DNA of 64,000 nt from NCBI RefSeq assembly GCF_004022465.1, contig NZ_SAVA01000012.1, positions 29,427 through 93,426 on the forward strand, read 5' to 3'. This document shows positions 45,884-53,778 of this stretch, in pieces. Source of the stretch: Rhodobacter huangdaonensis (GTDB taxonomy: Bacteria; Pseudomonadota; Alphaproteobacteria; Rhodobacterales; Rhodobacteraceae). Position numbers and translations under genes: made by a program. Positions within the stretch are counted from its first letter, which is position 1. The number at the start of each line of letters is the position of its first letter. Under the pieces are notes generated by a model that had not been told where the DNA came from, made no database searches, and saw nothing but the letters and a program-made list of their open reading frames with translations.

Positions 45884-46000
45884 TCAGAACCAGCTCTGGA
45901 CCGTCCGGGCGCCGCCCGAGACGTCCTCGCCGACACCGGCGACCGTGTTGCACCCGGTCAGGGCGACCGCAAGTGCGGTCAGAAGGATCAGCTTCTTCAT
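45884..46000 (-). CDS. entericidin-family lipoprotein
   Basis: 38 residues. A lipoprotein signal peptide ends in a lipobox (ALTGC), followed by the entericidin A/B hallmark NTVAGVGEDVSGGARTVQS. Its ATG overlaps the stop of the upstream peptide-binding protein (ATGA), and GAGG lies eight bases upstream. Entericidins are tiny outer- or inner-membrane lipoproteins linked to envelope stress and programmed lysis in enterics; in alphaproteobacteria the function is unclear. Confidence 0.85.
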   Translation of the reverse strand: MKKLILLTALAVALTGCNTVAGVGEDVSGGARTVQSWF

Positions 46001-47817
46001 TGCTCTGCCTCATACCACCAGACTTCGGGCTGAAAGCCCGGCCAGTCCCCATATAGCGGAAGTCTTTCGGGAAAGTGAAGGTTGCGGTCATGCGCGATGC
46101 GCGAGATCGGCGCATACCAGCCGGGAATGACATAGCGCCCCGCCGTCAGCACCCGGTCGAGGGCGCGCACCGCGGCGGTGAAATCCTCGGGCGTGCGCGC
46201 CTCGAGCATGGCGCGCACCATCGCCTCGGCGGCGGGGGCGTTCATCCCCATCCAGTTGCGCGAGCCGGGCTCGCTCACCCCGCGCGCGCCCCAGTAGAGC
46301 ATCTGCTCGTTGCCCGGGCTGAGCGAGAGCGCGCGGCTGTACCAGGCCATGCCGAAGTCATAGCTGTTGGTGCGCGCCTGGTATTGCGCGTCATCGACCG
46401 TCGTCACCTTCGGGAAGATGCCGATCCGGCGCAGCGCCTCGACATAGATGTCGACGATCGACTGGGTCTCGGCCGCGCCCTGCTTCAGCACGATCTCGAA
46501 GCGGAAGGGCGTGCCCGCGGCGTCTCGCAGCACACCGTCCGCGCCCACGCTCCAGCCTGCCTCCTCGAGCAGCTTCATCGCCTTGCGGCTGTTCTTGCGG
46601 TTCAGTTCGCGGCCGTCCGAGACCGGCAGGGCATAGCCCTCGAGCGTGCCGGGCGGCAGGCTTGCGGCAAAGGGGGCGAGCAGCGCCGCCACCTTGCCCT
46701 CGGCCGGACCGGGCCGCATCGCCAGGTCGGAGTTCGCGAAATACGATGTGATGCGCGGCTCGCGGCCGCCGTTCAGCGTGGCATTGATGAATTCGAAGTT
46801 GAACACGTCGATCATCGCCTCGCGCACGCGCCAGTCGGCAAAGACCGGCAGGCGGGTGTTCATCACCAGCCCCGAGATCCCCGAGGGCCGCCGGTGCGGG
46901 ATCTCGGACAGCACCACACGCCCGTCGCGCACCGCCGGAAAATCATAGTCGCGTGCCCATTTCGCGGCATTCGTCTCACGGAAGGTATCGGTCTCGCCGC
47001 CCTTGAAGGCCTCGAAGACCACGCCGCCGTCGCCGAAGTAATCCCACCGCATCTCGTCGACATTGAAGCGGCCACGGTTCAGGGCCAGGTCCTTGCCCCA
47101 CCAGTCGGGGTTGCGGCGCAGCGTGATGAAGCGCCCGGTCTCGACCCGGTCGATGATGTAGGGGCCCGAGCCCACCGGCGCGACCTGCGTCGCCTCGGCA
47201 AACGCCTTGCCCTCCCATTGCGCCTTCTCCAGCACCGGCCGCATCCCCATCAGCAGCGCGAGTTCCCGGTCGGGCTCGGTGAAGGTGATGCGCAGGCTGC
47301 GCGGGCCGGTCTGCTCGATCGACTTCACCTTGCGCCAGGCGTTCTGGTAGCGCGGATGGCCCTCGCGGCCGAGGGTCTGGTAGGACCAGATCACATCCTC
47401 GACCGTCACCGGCCGGCCGTCCGAGAACCGCGCCTCGGGGCGCAGGGTGAAGGCGACCCAGCTGCGCGCCGCGTCGGTCTCGACGCTTTCGGCGAGCAGC
47501 CCGTAGAGGGTGAAGGGCTCGTCGATCGAGCGATCCATCAGCGATTCGGTGACGAAGGTGGCGATCCCCTGCGCCGGGCGCCCTTTCAGGATCCAGGGAT
47601 TGAGCGAATCGAAACTGCCGGATTCGCCGAAACGGATGCGGCCGCCCTTCGGCGCATCGGGGTTGGCATAGGGCAGGTGGGTGAAGCCCGCGGGCAGGGC
47701 GGGCGCGCCGTACATCGCGATCGCAGGCGCGGGCTCGGCCGCGGCGGGGCCTGCAAATACAGGGAGAAAGGCAAGCACGACCGCCCCGAGGCCGCGCAAA
47801 AACTCCGATCGCATCAT
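45997..47817 (-). CDS. extracellular solute-binding protein family 5 (YejA-like)
   Basis: 606 residues from the ATG at 47817 (47814 equally possible). A signal peptide runs to PAAAEPAPA (about 28). The SBP family 5 fold is shown by MYGAPALPAGFTHLPYANPDAPKGG, TFVTESLMDRSIDEPFTLYGLL and FTLRPEARFSDGRPVTVEDV, the typical N-terminal blocks of the YejA group that bind oligopeptides or microcin-C-like compounds. No permease or ATPase genes are present in the window, so it is an orphan or its partners lie elsewhere. It is translationally coupled to an entericidin gene. Confidence 0.9.
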   Translation of the reverse strand: MMRSEFLRGLGAVVLAFLPVFAGPAAAEPAPAIAMYGAPALPAGFTHLPYANPDAPKGGRIRFGESGSFDSLNPWILKGRPAQGIATFVTESLMDRSIDEPFTLYGLLAESVETDAARSWVAFTLRPEARFSDGRPVTVEDVIWSYQTLGREGHPRYQNAWRKVKSIEQTGPRSLRITFTEPDRELALLMGMRPVLEKAQWEGKAFAEATQVAPVGSGPYIIDRVETGRFITLRRNPDWWGKDLALNRGRFNVDEMRWDYFGDGGVVFEAFKGGETDTFRETNAAKWARDYDFPAVRDGRVVLSEIPHRRPSGISGLVMNTRLPVFADWRVREAMIDVFNFEFINATLNGGREPRITSYFANSDLAMRPGPAEGKVAALLAPFAASLPPGTLEGYALPVSDGRELNRKNSRKAMKLLEEAGWSVGADGVLRDAAGTPFRFEIVLKQGAAETQSIVDIYVEALRRIGIFPKVTTVDDAQYQARTNSYDFGMAWYSRALSLSPGNEQMLYWGARGVSEPGSRNWMGMNAPAAEAMVRAMLEARTPEDFTAAVRALDRVLTAGRYVIPGWYAPISRIAHDRNLHFPERLPLYGDWPGFQPEVWWYEAEQ

Positions 47818-47892
47818 CGCAACAATCCTGTGTTTGCCTGTATTTTCAGGCGGCAAGCTAACGATGCTGAGACGGGGGCGCAAACTTTTCCC

Positions 47893-47921
47893 TTGGATTG
47901 CGGCGGCATCAGGCTTATAAA
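47893..47921 (+). promoter_or_regulatory. sigma-70-like promoter of small RNA
   Basis: TTGGAT (47893-47898), a 17-base spacer and TATAAA (47916-47921), an unusually good match for this G+C-rich genome. The predicted start is about 47928. No protein gene lies downstream on this strand before a terminator at 47974. Confidence 0.65.
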
Positions 47922-47927
47922 GATCTC

Positions 47928-48002
47928 ACTGCTCGATAGGTTTCTTGCCTGTATGAAACCTGCCTCATGACTTGACGCCCGCCTTGCGCGGGCGTCTTTT
48001 TC
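47928..48002 (+). ncRNA. candidate small RNA, about 75 nt
   Basis: Between a good promoter and a strong intrinsic terminator there is room for a transcript of about 75 nt. It contains a first hairpin (AGGTTTC at 47938-47944 pairing with GAAACCT at 47955-47961, ten-base loop), a single-stranded linker (GCCTCATGACTT) and the terminator stem (GACGCCCGC-CTTGC-GCGGGCGTC, 47974-47996) followed by TTTTTCTTTT. This two-hairpin shape with a terminal U-run is typical of Hfq-bound trans-acting sRNAs. I do not recognise it as a named sRNA. The flanking genes are the peptide-binding protein (divergent) and bdhA (same strand). Confidence 0.6.
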
Positions 48003-48006
48003 TTTT
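47974..48006 (+). terminator. intrinsic terminator of the small RNA
   Basis: Nine perfect pairs (47974-47982 with 47988-47996), five-base loop CTTGC, followed by TTTTTCTTTT. No protein-coding gene ends here on the plus strand, so the terminator itself implies a short transcript. Confidence 0.9.
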
Positions 48007-48121
48007 GCATCAAGGCATTGCTTCGCGCGTTCCGGCTCACGTCATTGTGCGCATCAGACATGGACCTTCGTTCGCGCTCCGCTAATCTTTCGGGCATGTC
48101 TTCCGGTTTCAGGAGTTAAAC

Positions 48122-48895
48122 ATGAGTCTCAAGGGCAAGACGGCGATCATCACCGGCTCGAATTCCGGCATCGGTCTGGGGGTGGCGCGCGAACTCGCGC
48201 GGGCAGGCGCCGACGTGGTGCTGAACTCCTTCACCGACCGCGACGAGGATCACGCGCTCGCCGAGGCGCTCGGCCGCGAGTTCGGCGTCGGCGCGCGCTA
48301 TATCCGGGCCGACATGTCGAAGGGCGAGGACTGCCGCGCCCTGATCGGGCAGGCGGGGGTGTGCGACATCCTGGTGAACAACGCCGGCATCCAGCATGTC
48401 GAGCCGATCGACAGCTTCCCGGTCGAGACCTGGGACCGGATCATCGCGATCAACCTGTCCTCGGCCTTCCACACCACCGCCGCGGCGCTGCCGCTGATGC
48501 GCAAGGCGGGCTGGGGCCGGATCGTCAACATCGCCTCGGCGCACGGGCTGACCGCCTCGCCCTTCAAGTCGGCCTATGTCTCGGCCAAGCACGGCGTCGT
48601 CGGCTTCACCAAGGTCACCGCGCTCGAGACCGCCGAGGAGCCGATCACCGCGAACGCGATCTGCCCGGGCTATGTGCTGACGCCGCTGGTCGAGGCACAG
48701 ATCCCCGACCAGATGAAGGTGCACAACATGGACCGCGAGACGGTGATCCGCGAGGTGATGCTGACGCGCCAGCCCTCGAAGCAGTTCGCCACCGTCGAGC
48801 AGCTCGGCGGCACCGCGGTCTTCCTGTGTTCGGAGGCCGCCGCGCAGATCACCGGCACCACGATCTCGGTCGACGGCGGCTGGACCGCCCTCTGA
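48122..48895 (+). CDS. bdhA: D-3-hydroxybutyrate dehydrogenase
   Basis: 257 residues of the classical SDR family. The NAD-binding motif is GSNSGIG (12-18), NNAG is in ILVNNAGIQHV, and the catalytic Ser/Tyr/Lys are in NIASAHGLTAS and SAYVSAKHG. The C-terminal VFLCSEAAAQITGTTISVDGGWTAL is typical of BdhA. It interconverts 3-hydroxybutyrate and acetoacetate in polyhydroxybutyrate turnover. A patatin-like gene follows 124 bp downstream. Confidence 0.93.
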   Translation: MSLKGKTAIITGSNSGIGLGVARELARAGADVVLNSFTDRDEDHALAEALGREFGVGARYIRADMSKGEDCRALIGQAGVCDILVNNAGIQHVEPIDSFPVETWDRIIAINLSSAFHTTAAALPLMRKAGWGRIVNIASAHGLTASPFKSAYVSAKHGVVGFTKVTALETAEEPITANAICPGYVLTPLVEAQIPDQMKVHNMDRETVIREVMLTRQPSKQFATVEQLGGTAVFLCSEAAAQITGTTISVDGGWTAL

Positions 48896-48940
48896 TCCGA
48901 TCCGTGACGCAAGGTGAAACGGGCCCGCCGCTTCATCTTG

Positions 48941-48995
48941 CCCTAAATACCTCGGGGGGAGTCTGCGCAGCAGACCGGGGGGCCGCGCCCCCCGG
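48941..48995 (+). repeat. tripartite intergenic repeat, copy D
   Basis: Core CCCTAAATACCTCGGGGGGA (48941-48960), hairpin GTCTGC-GCA-GCAGAC (48961-48975), then a nine-pair hairpin CCGGGGGGC-CGC-GCCCCCCGG (48975-48995). It lies between bdhA and the patatin gene. Confidence 0.8.
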
Positions 48996-49019
48996 CGACG
49001 CATCTCGAAAGGACGACCG

Positions 49020-50069
49020 ATGGAAACGAAGCGGATCAACCTCGCCCTGCAGGGCGGCGGCGCGCATGGCGCCTTCACCTGGGGCGTGCTCGACCGGCTC
49101 CTTGACGAGGACTGGCTCGAGATCGCGGCGATCTCGGGCACCTCGGCCGGCGCGCTGAACGGCGCGGCGCTGAAGGCCGGGCTCGGTCAGGCCGAGGGCA
49201 AGGCGGGCCGGCGCCACGCGCGCGAAAACCTCGACTGGCTCTGGTCACAGGTCTCCGAGGTGAACGACCTGCGCCTCGACCGCTGGGTCTCGGCGCTGTT
49301 TCCGCAGCCCGAGGCGATCAACCGCTGGATCGAGGCCTTCACCCCGGCCGCCTGGATGGATCAGCTGACCCGGATGATCTCGCCCTACGACACCGGCCCC
49401 TTCTACATCAACCCGCTCGAGCACATCGTCGAGCGCTTCGAATACGAGCATGTCTGCGCCGAGACCGGGCCGGCCTTCTTCGTTTCGGCGACGAATGTCC
49501 GCACCGGCAAGATCCGGGTGTTTTCCGGCGGGGAGATCACCGCGAAGGCGATCCTCGCCTCGGCCTGCCTGCCGAACCTGTTCCGAGCAATCGAGTTCTA
49601 CGACCCGCAGACCGGGCAGGGCGAGGCCTTCTGGGACGGCGGCTTCACCGGCAACCCGGCGCTCTTCCCGCTGTTCGGGCTCGAACTGCCGCGCGACATC
49701 GTGATCGTCAACATCAACCCGCTCTACCGCGAGGGATTGCCGCAGTCGCCTTCGGAGATCGACGAGCGGATCAACGAGATCTCGTTCAATTCCTCGCTCT
49801 TGCGCGAACTGCGCGCGATCAGCTTCGTGCGCCGGCTGATCTCGGAAAGCCGGCTGGCCGAGGGCACGATGAAGGACGTGCTGGTGCATATGGTGGCCGA
49901 CGACAAGACGATGACCGAGCTCGGCGCGGCAACCAAGGTCACCCCCACCACCGGCACGCTGAAGCGGCTGAAGGCGGCGGGGCAGGCGGCGGCGGACCGG
50001 TTCCTGACCCAGCACGCCGATGCGATCGGTCAGCGCGCCTCGGTCGATCTGGCCGGGCTTTTCGGCTGA
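49020..50069 (+). CDS. patatin-like phospholipase
   Basis: 349 residues. The oxyanion hole GGGAHG (12-17), nucleophile elbow GTSAG with Ser42, and catalytic Asp206 in WDGGFTGN form the patatin Ser-Asp dyad. There is no signal peptide. In Rhodobacterales this gene commonly follows bdhA, so a role in storage-granule or membrane-lipid turnover is likely but unproven. Its 3' end overlaps the convergent DUF502 gene by 40 bp. Confidence 0.92.
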   Translation: METKRINLALQGGGAHGAFTWGVLDRLLDEDWLEIAAISGTSAGALNGAALKAGLGQAEGKAGRRHARENLDWLWSQVSEVNDLRLDRWVSALFPQPEAINRWIEAFTPAAWMDQLTRMISPYDTGPFYINPLEHIVERFEYEHVCAETGPAFFVSATNVRTGKIRVFSGGEITAKAILASACLPNLFRAIEFYDPQTGQGEAFWDGGFTGNPALFPLFGLELPRDIVIVNINPLYREGLPQSPSEIDERINEISFNSSLLRELRAISFVRRLISESRLAEGTMKDVLVHMVADDKTMTELGAATKVTPTTGTLKRLKAAGQAAADRFLTQHADAIGQRASVDLAGLFG

Positions 50070-50734
50070 TCCCTGTCGCGCGGCACCGGATAGACGAGAC
50101 CGGCCGAGATGATCAGCTTGGCCGCATCCTCGATCGTCATGTCGAGATAGGTGACCTGGCTTTCCGGCACGAACATCAGAAAGCCCGAGGTCGGGTTCGG
50201 TGTCGTCGGCATGAAGACCGAGATCAGCGGATCCGCCGCGCTGCCCTGCGCGGCGATCTCGCCCTTCGAGCGCGACGAGACGAAGGCCACCGCCTTGATC
50301 CCCGGGCGGGGATAGTCGATCAGGCAGGCACGGTCGAACTTGGTCTCGCCCTGGGCGAAGACAGTCTCGGCGATCTGCTTCAGCCCGTTGTAGACCGAGC
50401 GCACCACCGGCATCCGGTCGACGAGGCTTTCGCCGAAGCGCAGCACCGAGCGGCCGATGATGTTCTTCGCCAGCCAGCCGACGATGATGGTGAAGACGAG
50501 GAAAAAGATCACGCCGAAGCCGCGGACGTTCAGCCCGATGTATTGCTCGGGCTGGAACTCCTGCGGCACGAAGGGCAGCACCCAGCCATCGACCCAGCCG
50601 GCGACCGTCCACATCAGCCACAGCGTGAGCCCGATCGGCGAGATCACCACGAGCCCGGTCAGGAACGAGGCCCGCAGCCCCGCAAGGAAGCCCTTCTTGC
50701 GGGCATGGGGCAGGTCGGTCGGCGGCTCGGTCAT
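50030..50734 (-). CDS. DUF502 family membrane protein
   Basis: 234 residues. Two transmembrane segments (ASFLTGLVVISPIGLTLWLMWTV and FGVIFFLVFTIIVGWLAKNIIG regions) are followed by the conserved DUF502 block (PVVRSVYNGLKQIAETVF, VFMPTTPNPTSGFLMFVPE). The function is unknown. The C-terminal 13 codons are antisense to the end of the patatin gene. Confidence 0.9.
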   Translation of the reverse strand: MTEPPTDLPHARKKGFLAGLRASFLTGLVVISPIGLTLWLMWTVAGWVDGWVLPFVPQEFQPEQYIGLNVRGFGVIFFLVFTIIVGWLAKNIIGRSVLRFGESLVDRMPVVRSVYNGLKQIAETVFAQGETKFDRACLIDYPRPGIKAVAFVSSRSKGEIAAQGSAADPLISVFMPTTPNPTSGFLMFVPESQVTYLDMTIEDAAKLIISAGLVYPVPRDRDQPKSPARSTEAR

Positions 50735-50797
50735 GGCGGCTCCAGACAGGTGTTCGCCATTACCTAGGCGCGTGCCGCGACCGCCGCAATGGGGGCG

Positions 50798-51712
50798 CTA
50801 ACGGAGCGTCACAATTTCCCGTGCGATGGCACTCGCAAGCCGCGCATTGTTCAGAACGAGGGCGATGTTGGCCTCGAGCGAGCGGCCTTCGGTCAGTTCG
50901 AAGATGCGCTGCAGCAGGAAGGGCGTGACCGCCTTCGCCGCCACATGCTGCGCCTCGGCCTCGGCGAGTGCCGCCTCGATCACCGGCACGATCAGCTCGC
51001 GTGCGATCTCGGCCTCGGGCGGGATCGGGTTCGCGACGAGCGCGCCGCCCGCAAGGCCGAGCCGGCGGCGCATCAGATGCGCCGCCGCAATCTCGGCCGC
51101 GGTGTCGGCACGCAGCGGCGCCTTCAGCCCCGAGCTGCGCGACCAGAAGGCCGGGAAGTCGTCCTGGCCATAGGCAATCACCGGCACGCCATTCGTTTCC
51201 AGAACTTCCAGGGTTTTCGGAAGATCCAGAATCGCCTTCGCACCGGCGGCGACCACGACCACCGGGCTCAGCCCGAGTTCGGCCAGATCGGCCGAGATGT
51301 CGAAGCTCGTCTCGGCGCCGCGATGCACGCCGCCGATGCCGCCGGTGGCAAAGACCGAGATCCCGGCCAGCGCCGCGCAGATCATCGTTGCCGCCACCGT
51401 GGTGGCGCCGGTCGCGTTCGCGGCCAGGCAGACGGCGAGATCGGCGCGGCTGACCTTCATCACCCCGGTCGCCTGCGCCAGCCGCTCGAGCTCGGCAGCC
51501 GTGAGCCCGATGTGGATATGCCCGCCCATCACCGCGATCGTCGCCGGCGTCGCGCCATGGGCGCGGATCTCGGCCTCGACCCGGCGCGCGGTCTCGACGT
51601 TTTGCGGAAAGGGCATCCCGTGGGTGATGATCGTCGATTCGAGCGCGACGACGGAGCGGCCGGCATCGAGCGCAGCGCGAACCTCGGGGGCGAAGGTGAG
51701 GGGGGCGGTCAT
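50798..51712 (-). CDS. psuG: pseudouridine-5'-phosphate glycosidase
   Basis: 304 residues. Diagnostic segments are VALESTIITHGMPFPQN near the N-terminus, KVSRADLAVCLA, TVAATMICAALAGISVFATGGIGGVHRG, and VIAYGQDDFPAFWSR. It cleaves pseudouridine 5'-phosphate to uracil and ribose 5-phosphate. Its start overlaps the stop of the upstream kinase gene by four bases, giving the usual psuK-psuG pair for pseudouridine catabolism. Confidence 0.95.
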   Translation of the reverse strand: MTAPLTFAPEVRAALDAGRSVVALESTIITHGMPFPQNVETARRVEAEIRAHGATPATIAVMGGHIHIGLTAAELERLAQATGVMKVSRADLAVCLAANATGATTVAATMICAALAGISVFATGGIGGVHRGAETSFDISADLAELGLSPVVVVAAGAKAILDLPKTLEVLETNGVPVIAYGQDDFPAFWSRSSGLKAPLRADTAAEIAAAHLMRRRLGLAGGALVANPIPPEAEIARELIVPVIEAALAEAEAQHVAAKAVTPFLLQRIFELTEGRSLEANIALVLNNARLASAIAREIVTLR

Positions 51713-52605
51713 GTGGCGATGTCTCCCGAAACATAGCGCGCGGCGGCCTCGAGGGCGCGCGCAAGCGCCGCCTCGCGGCCGAGCCCGGCGCGTTCGGCCA
51801 CCAGATGGGCGGCCATGAAAGTGTCGCCCGCGCCGGTGACGCGGGTGACGAGAACGGTGGGCGGGGCGCGGCAGATCACCTCAGCGCCGCGCGTGCCATC
51901 GGCGGCGGCGCGGCCGCCGTCGGTGACGAGGGCATGGGCGGCGCCGCGGGCAAGCAGCCCTTCGGCCGCGGCCGTGGCATCGGGGAAGTCGGCGCCGCAC
52001 AGGATGCCGGCCTCCTCGAGGTTCACGTAAAACGTCGCGCCCGGATGGGCGAGAAGCGGGGTCAGCCGCGCCGCCTTGCCCGGGCTTGCCGGGGCGATGC
52101 GCAGGTCGGCCCGGGCGAAAAGCGGCGAATGCGCGATCTCGGCGAGCAGCGCCTCGGTCAGGTTGCCGTCAAGCGCGACGGCTCCTTCCCAGGGCGCATG
52201 CGCGCCGCCAAGACGGCCGTCCGCCAGCGGGCGCAGGATTTTGTCGCCCGCCGCCTCGAGCGAATGGGCATCGGCCACCGCAGCCACCAGACCGTTCGCC
52301 CCCTCGATCGCCATGTAGCGGTCGGTGGGCAGATCGTCCGAGCGATAGAGAAAGCGGCAATCGATGCCGTGCAGCCCGGCCGCGGCAATGAGCTCACTGC
52401 CCTGCGGGTCACGCCCGATCGCAGTCAGGATCGCCGGGCGCAGGCCGAAGCGGGTGAGGGTCATCGCGATGTTCATCGCGACGCCGCCCGGCAGGCGGAT
52501 GATCCGCCCGGGCACGTCGGCGCCCGGCCGCATGTGCACCGGCGCGCGGCCGATGATGTCCCACAGCACGGAACCGATGCACAGAATGTCGGGTGTCTTG
52601 TCCAT
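51709..52605 (-). CDS. psuK: PfkB family carbohydrate kinase, probable pseudouridine kinase
   Basis: 298 residues from the ATG at 52605; the frame continues upstream only through repeat sequence. The PfkB signature near the C-terminus (VTRVTGAGDTFMAAHLVA) contains the catalytic Asp in GAGD, and the N-terminal GG-type motif is in RIIRLPGGVAMNIAMTL. Coupling to psuG defines the substrate as pseudouridine with good probability. Confidence 0.92.
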   Translation of the reverse strand: MDKTPDILCIGSVLWDIIGRAPVHMRPGADVPGRIIRLPGGVAMNIAMTLTRFGLRPAILTAIGRDPQGSELIAAAGLHGIDCRFLYRSDDLPTDRYMAIEGANGLVAAVADAHSLEAAGDKILRPLADGRLGGAHAPWEGAVALDGNLTEALLAEIAHSPLFARADLRIAPASPGKAARLTPLLAHPGATFYVNLEEAGILCGADFPDATAAAEGLLARGAAHALVTDGGRAAADGTRGAEVICRAPPTVLVTRVTGAGDTFMAAHLVAERAGLGREAALARALEAAARYVSGDIAT

Positions 52606-52648
52606 GGCTCTTGGTGCCCCGACGGGGCGCGCGACGCAAGAGGGGGAA

Positions 52649-52706
52649 GGGGGGCGCTGCCCCCCGTCCTGCGGACTCCCCCCGGAGTATTTCTGCCAAG
52701 AAAAAG
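52649..52706 (-). repeat. tripartite intergenic repeat, copy E
   Basis: In reverse orientation: core CAGAAATACTCCGGGGGGAG, small hairpin GTCC-GCA-GGAC (52666-52676) and a seven-pair hairpin GGGGGGC-GCT-GCCCCCC (52649-52665). It lies between psuK and rpsB. Confidence 0.8.
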
Positions 52707-52722
52707 AGAGGGAGGGCTTTCC

Positions 52723-52756
52723 CAGGGCTTTTCTTGGCGAAAATACTCCCGCCGGA
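52723..52756 (+). repeat. intergenic repeat core, copy F (core only)
   Basis: GGGCTTTTCTTGGCGAAAAT followed by ACTCCCGCCGGA resembles the core and its 5' flank in the other copies. It faces copy E, as the two cores near 41.1 kb face each other. No GC hairpin follows. Confidence 0.6.
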
Positions 52757-52768
52757 GGCATCCGCCGC

Positions 52769-52797
52769 TTGCCAGCCGGGGCGGGGCCGGCTATATG
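52769..52797 (+). promoter_or_regulatory. promoter of rpsB-tsf
   Basis: TTGCCA (52769-52774), 17-base spacer, TATATG (52792-52797). The predicted start near 52804 gives an rpsB leader of about 108 nt. Confidence 0.65.
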
Positions 52798-52803
52798 GCG
52801 CGC

Positions 52804-52911
52804 ACTTCACAGGCGGAGGCGGGCCTTCCGGGGGAGACATCCCCGGCGGTCCACCGGTTGGGAGAGATCCCTGATCCTCCGCCAAGGCGCAAACCGGAAA
52901 GGAAATGGAAC
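52804..52911 (+). promoter_or_regulatory. structured 5' leader of rpsB (candidate S2 autoregulatory element)
   Basis: GGCGGAGG (52812-52819) is exactly complementary to CCTCCGCC (52876-52883), closing a domain of about 72 nt just upstream of the ribosome-binding site. Inside it is a hairpin CCGGGG/CCCCGG (52828-52846). Ribosomal-protein leaders that bind S2 are known in bacteria, so autoregulation is plausible; the family match was not checked. Confidence 0.5.
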
Positions 52912-53667
52912 ATGGCGCTTCCCGATTTCTCGATGCGTCAGCTGCTCGAAGCTGGCGTTCACTATGGCCACCAGACGCAACGCTGGAACCCGCGCATGGC
53001 GGAGTTCATCTATGGCGAGCGCAACGGCATCCACATCATCGACCTGACCCAGACCGTGCCGATGCTCGATGCGGCGCTGCAGGTGGTGCGTGACACCGTC
53101 GCCAAGGGCGGCCGCGTGCTCTTCGTCGGCACCAAGCGTCAGGCCTCGAAGGCCGTCGCCGATGCCGCCGAGAAATGCGCGCAGTACTACATGAACCACC
53201 GCTGGCTCGGTGGCACGCTGACCAACTGGAAGACCGTCTCCCAGTCGATCCAGCGTCTGAAGAACATCGACGAGGTGCTCGCCTCGGGCGCCGAAGGGCT
53301 GACCAAGAAGGAACGCCTGCACATGGAACGCGAGCAGACGAAGCTTCAGGCTTCGCTCGGCGGCATCCGTGAAATGGGCGGCCTGCCGGATCTGCTCTTC
53401 GTCATCGACGTGTCGAAGGAAGACCTCGCCATCCTCGAAGCGCAGAAGCTGGGCATCCCGGTCGTGGCCGTGGTCGACACCAACTGCTCGCCGAAGGGCG
53501 TGGACTACATCATCCCGGGCAACGATGACGCGGCGCGCGCCATCGCGCTCTACTGCGACCTCGTCTCGCGCGCGGCCCTCGACGGCATGACCGCGCAGAT
53601 GGGCGCCGCGGGCGTCGACCTCGGTGCGCTGGAAGAAGCGCCGGTCGAAGAAGAAGTCGGGGCCTGA
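52912..53667 (+). CDS. rpsB: 30S ribosomal protein S2
   Basis: 251 residues. S2 signatures are clear: MRQLLEAGVHYGHQTQRWNP, YYMNHRWLGGTLTNWKT and IPVVAVVDTNCSPKGVDYII. AAGGAAA precedes the ATG. It forms the usual pair with tsf 111 bp downstream. Confidence 0.98.
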   Translation: MALPDFSMRQLLEAGVHYGHQTQRWNPRMAEFIYGERNGIHIIDLTQTVPMLDAALQVVRDTVAKGGRVLFVGTKRQASKAVADAAEKCAQYYMNHRWLGGTLTNWKTVSQSIQRLKNIDEVLASGAEGLTKKERLHMEREQTKLQASLGGIREMGGLPDLLFVIDVSKEDLAILEAQKLGIPVVAVVDTNCSPKGVDYIIPGNDDAARAIALYCDLVSRAALDGMTAQMGAAGVDLGALEEAPVEEEVGA

Positions 53668-53778
53668 GGCCTCACCCGACGGGGCCGGCGAGACCGCCTG
53701 GCCCCGTCATGTCATTCCGCTGACATGACGGCGTGGTTCAACCGCGCTGAAATTCCAAAAGATTTCGAGGAGGCCGAG

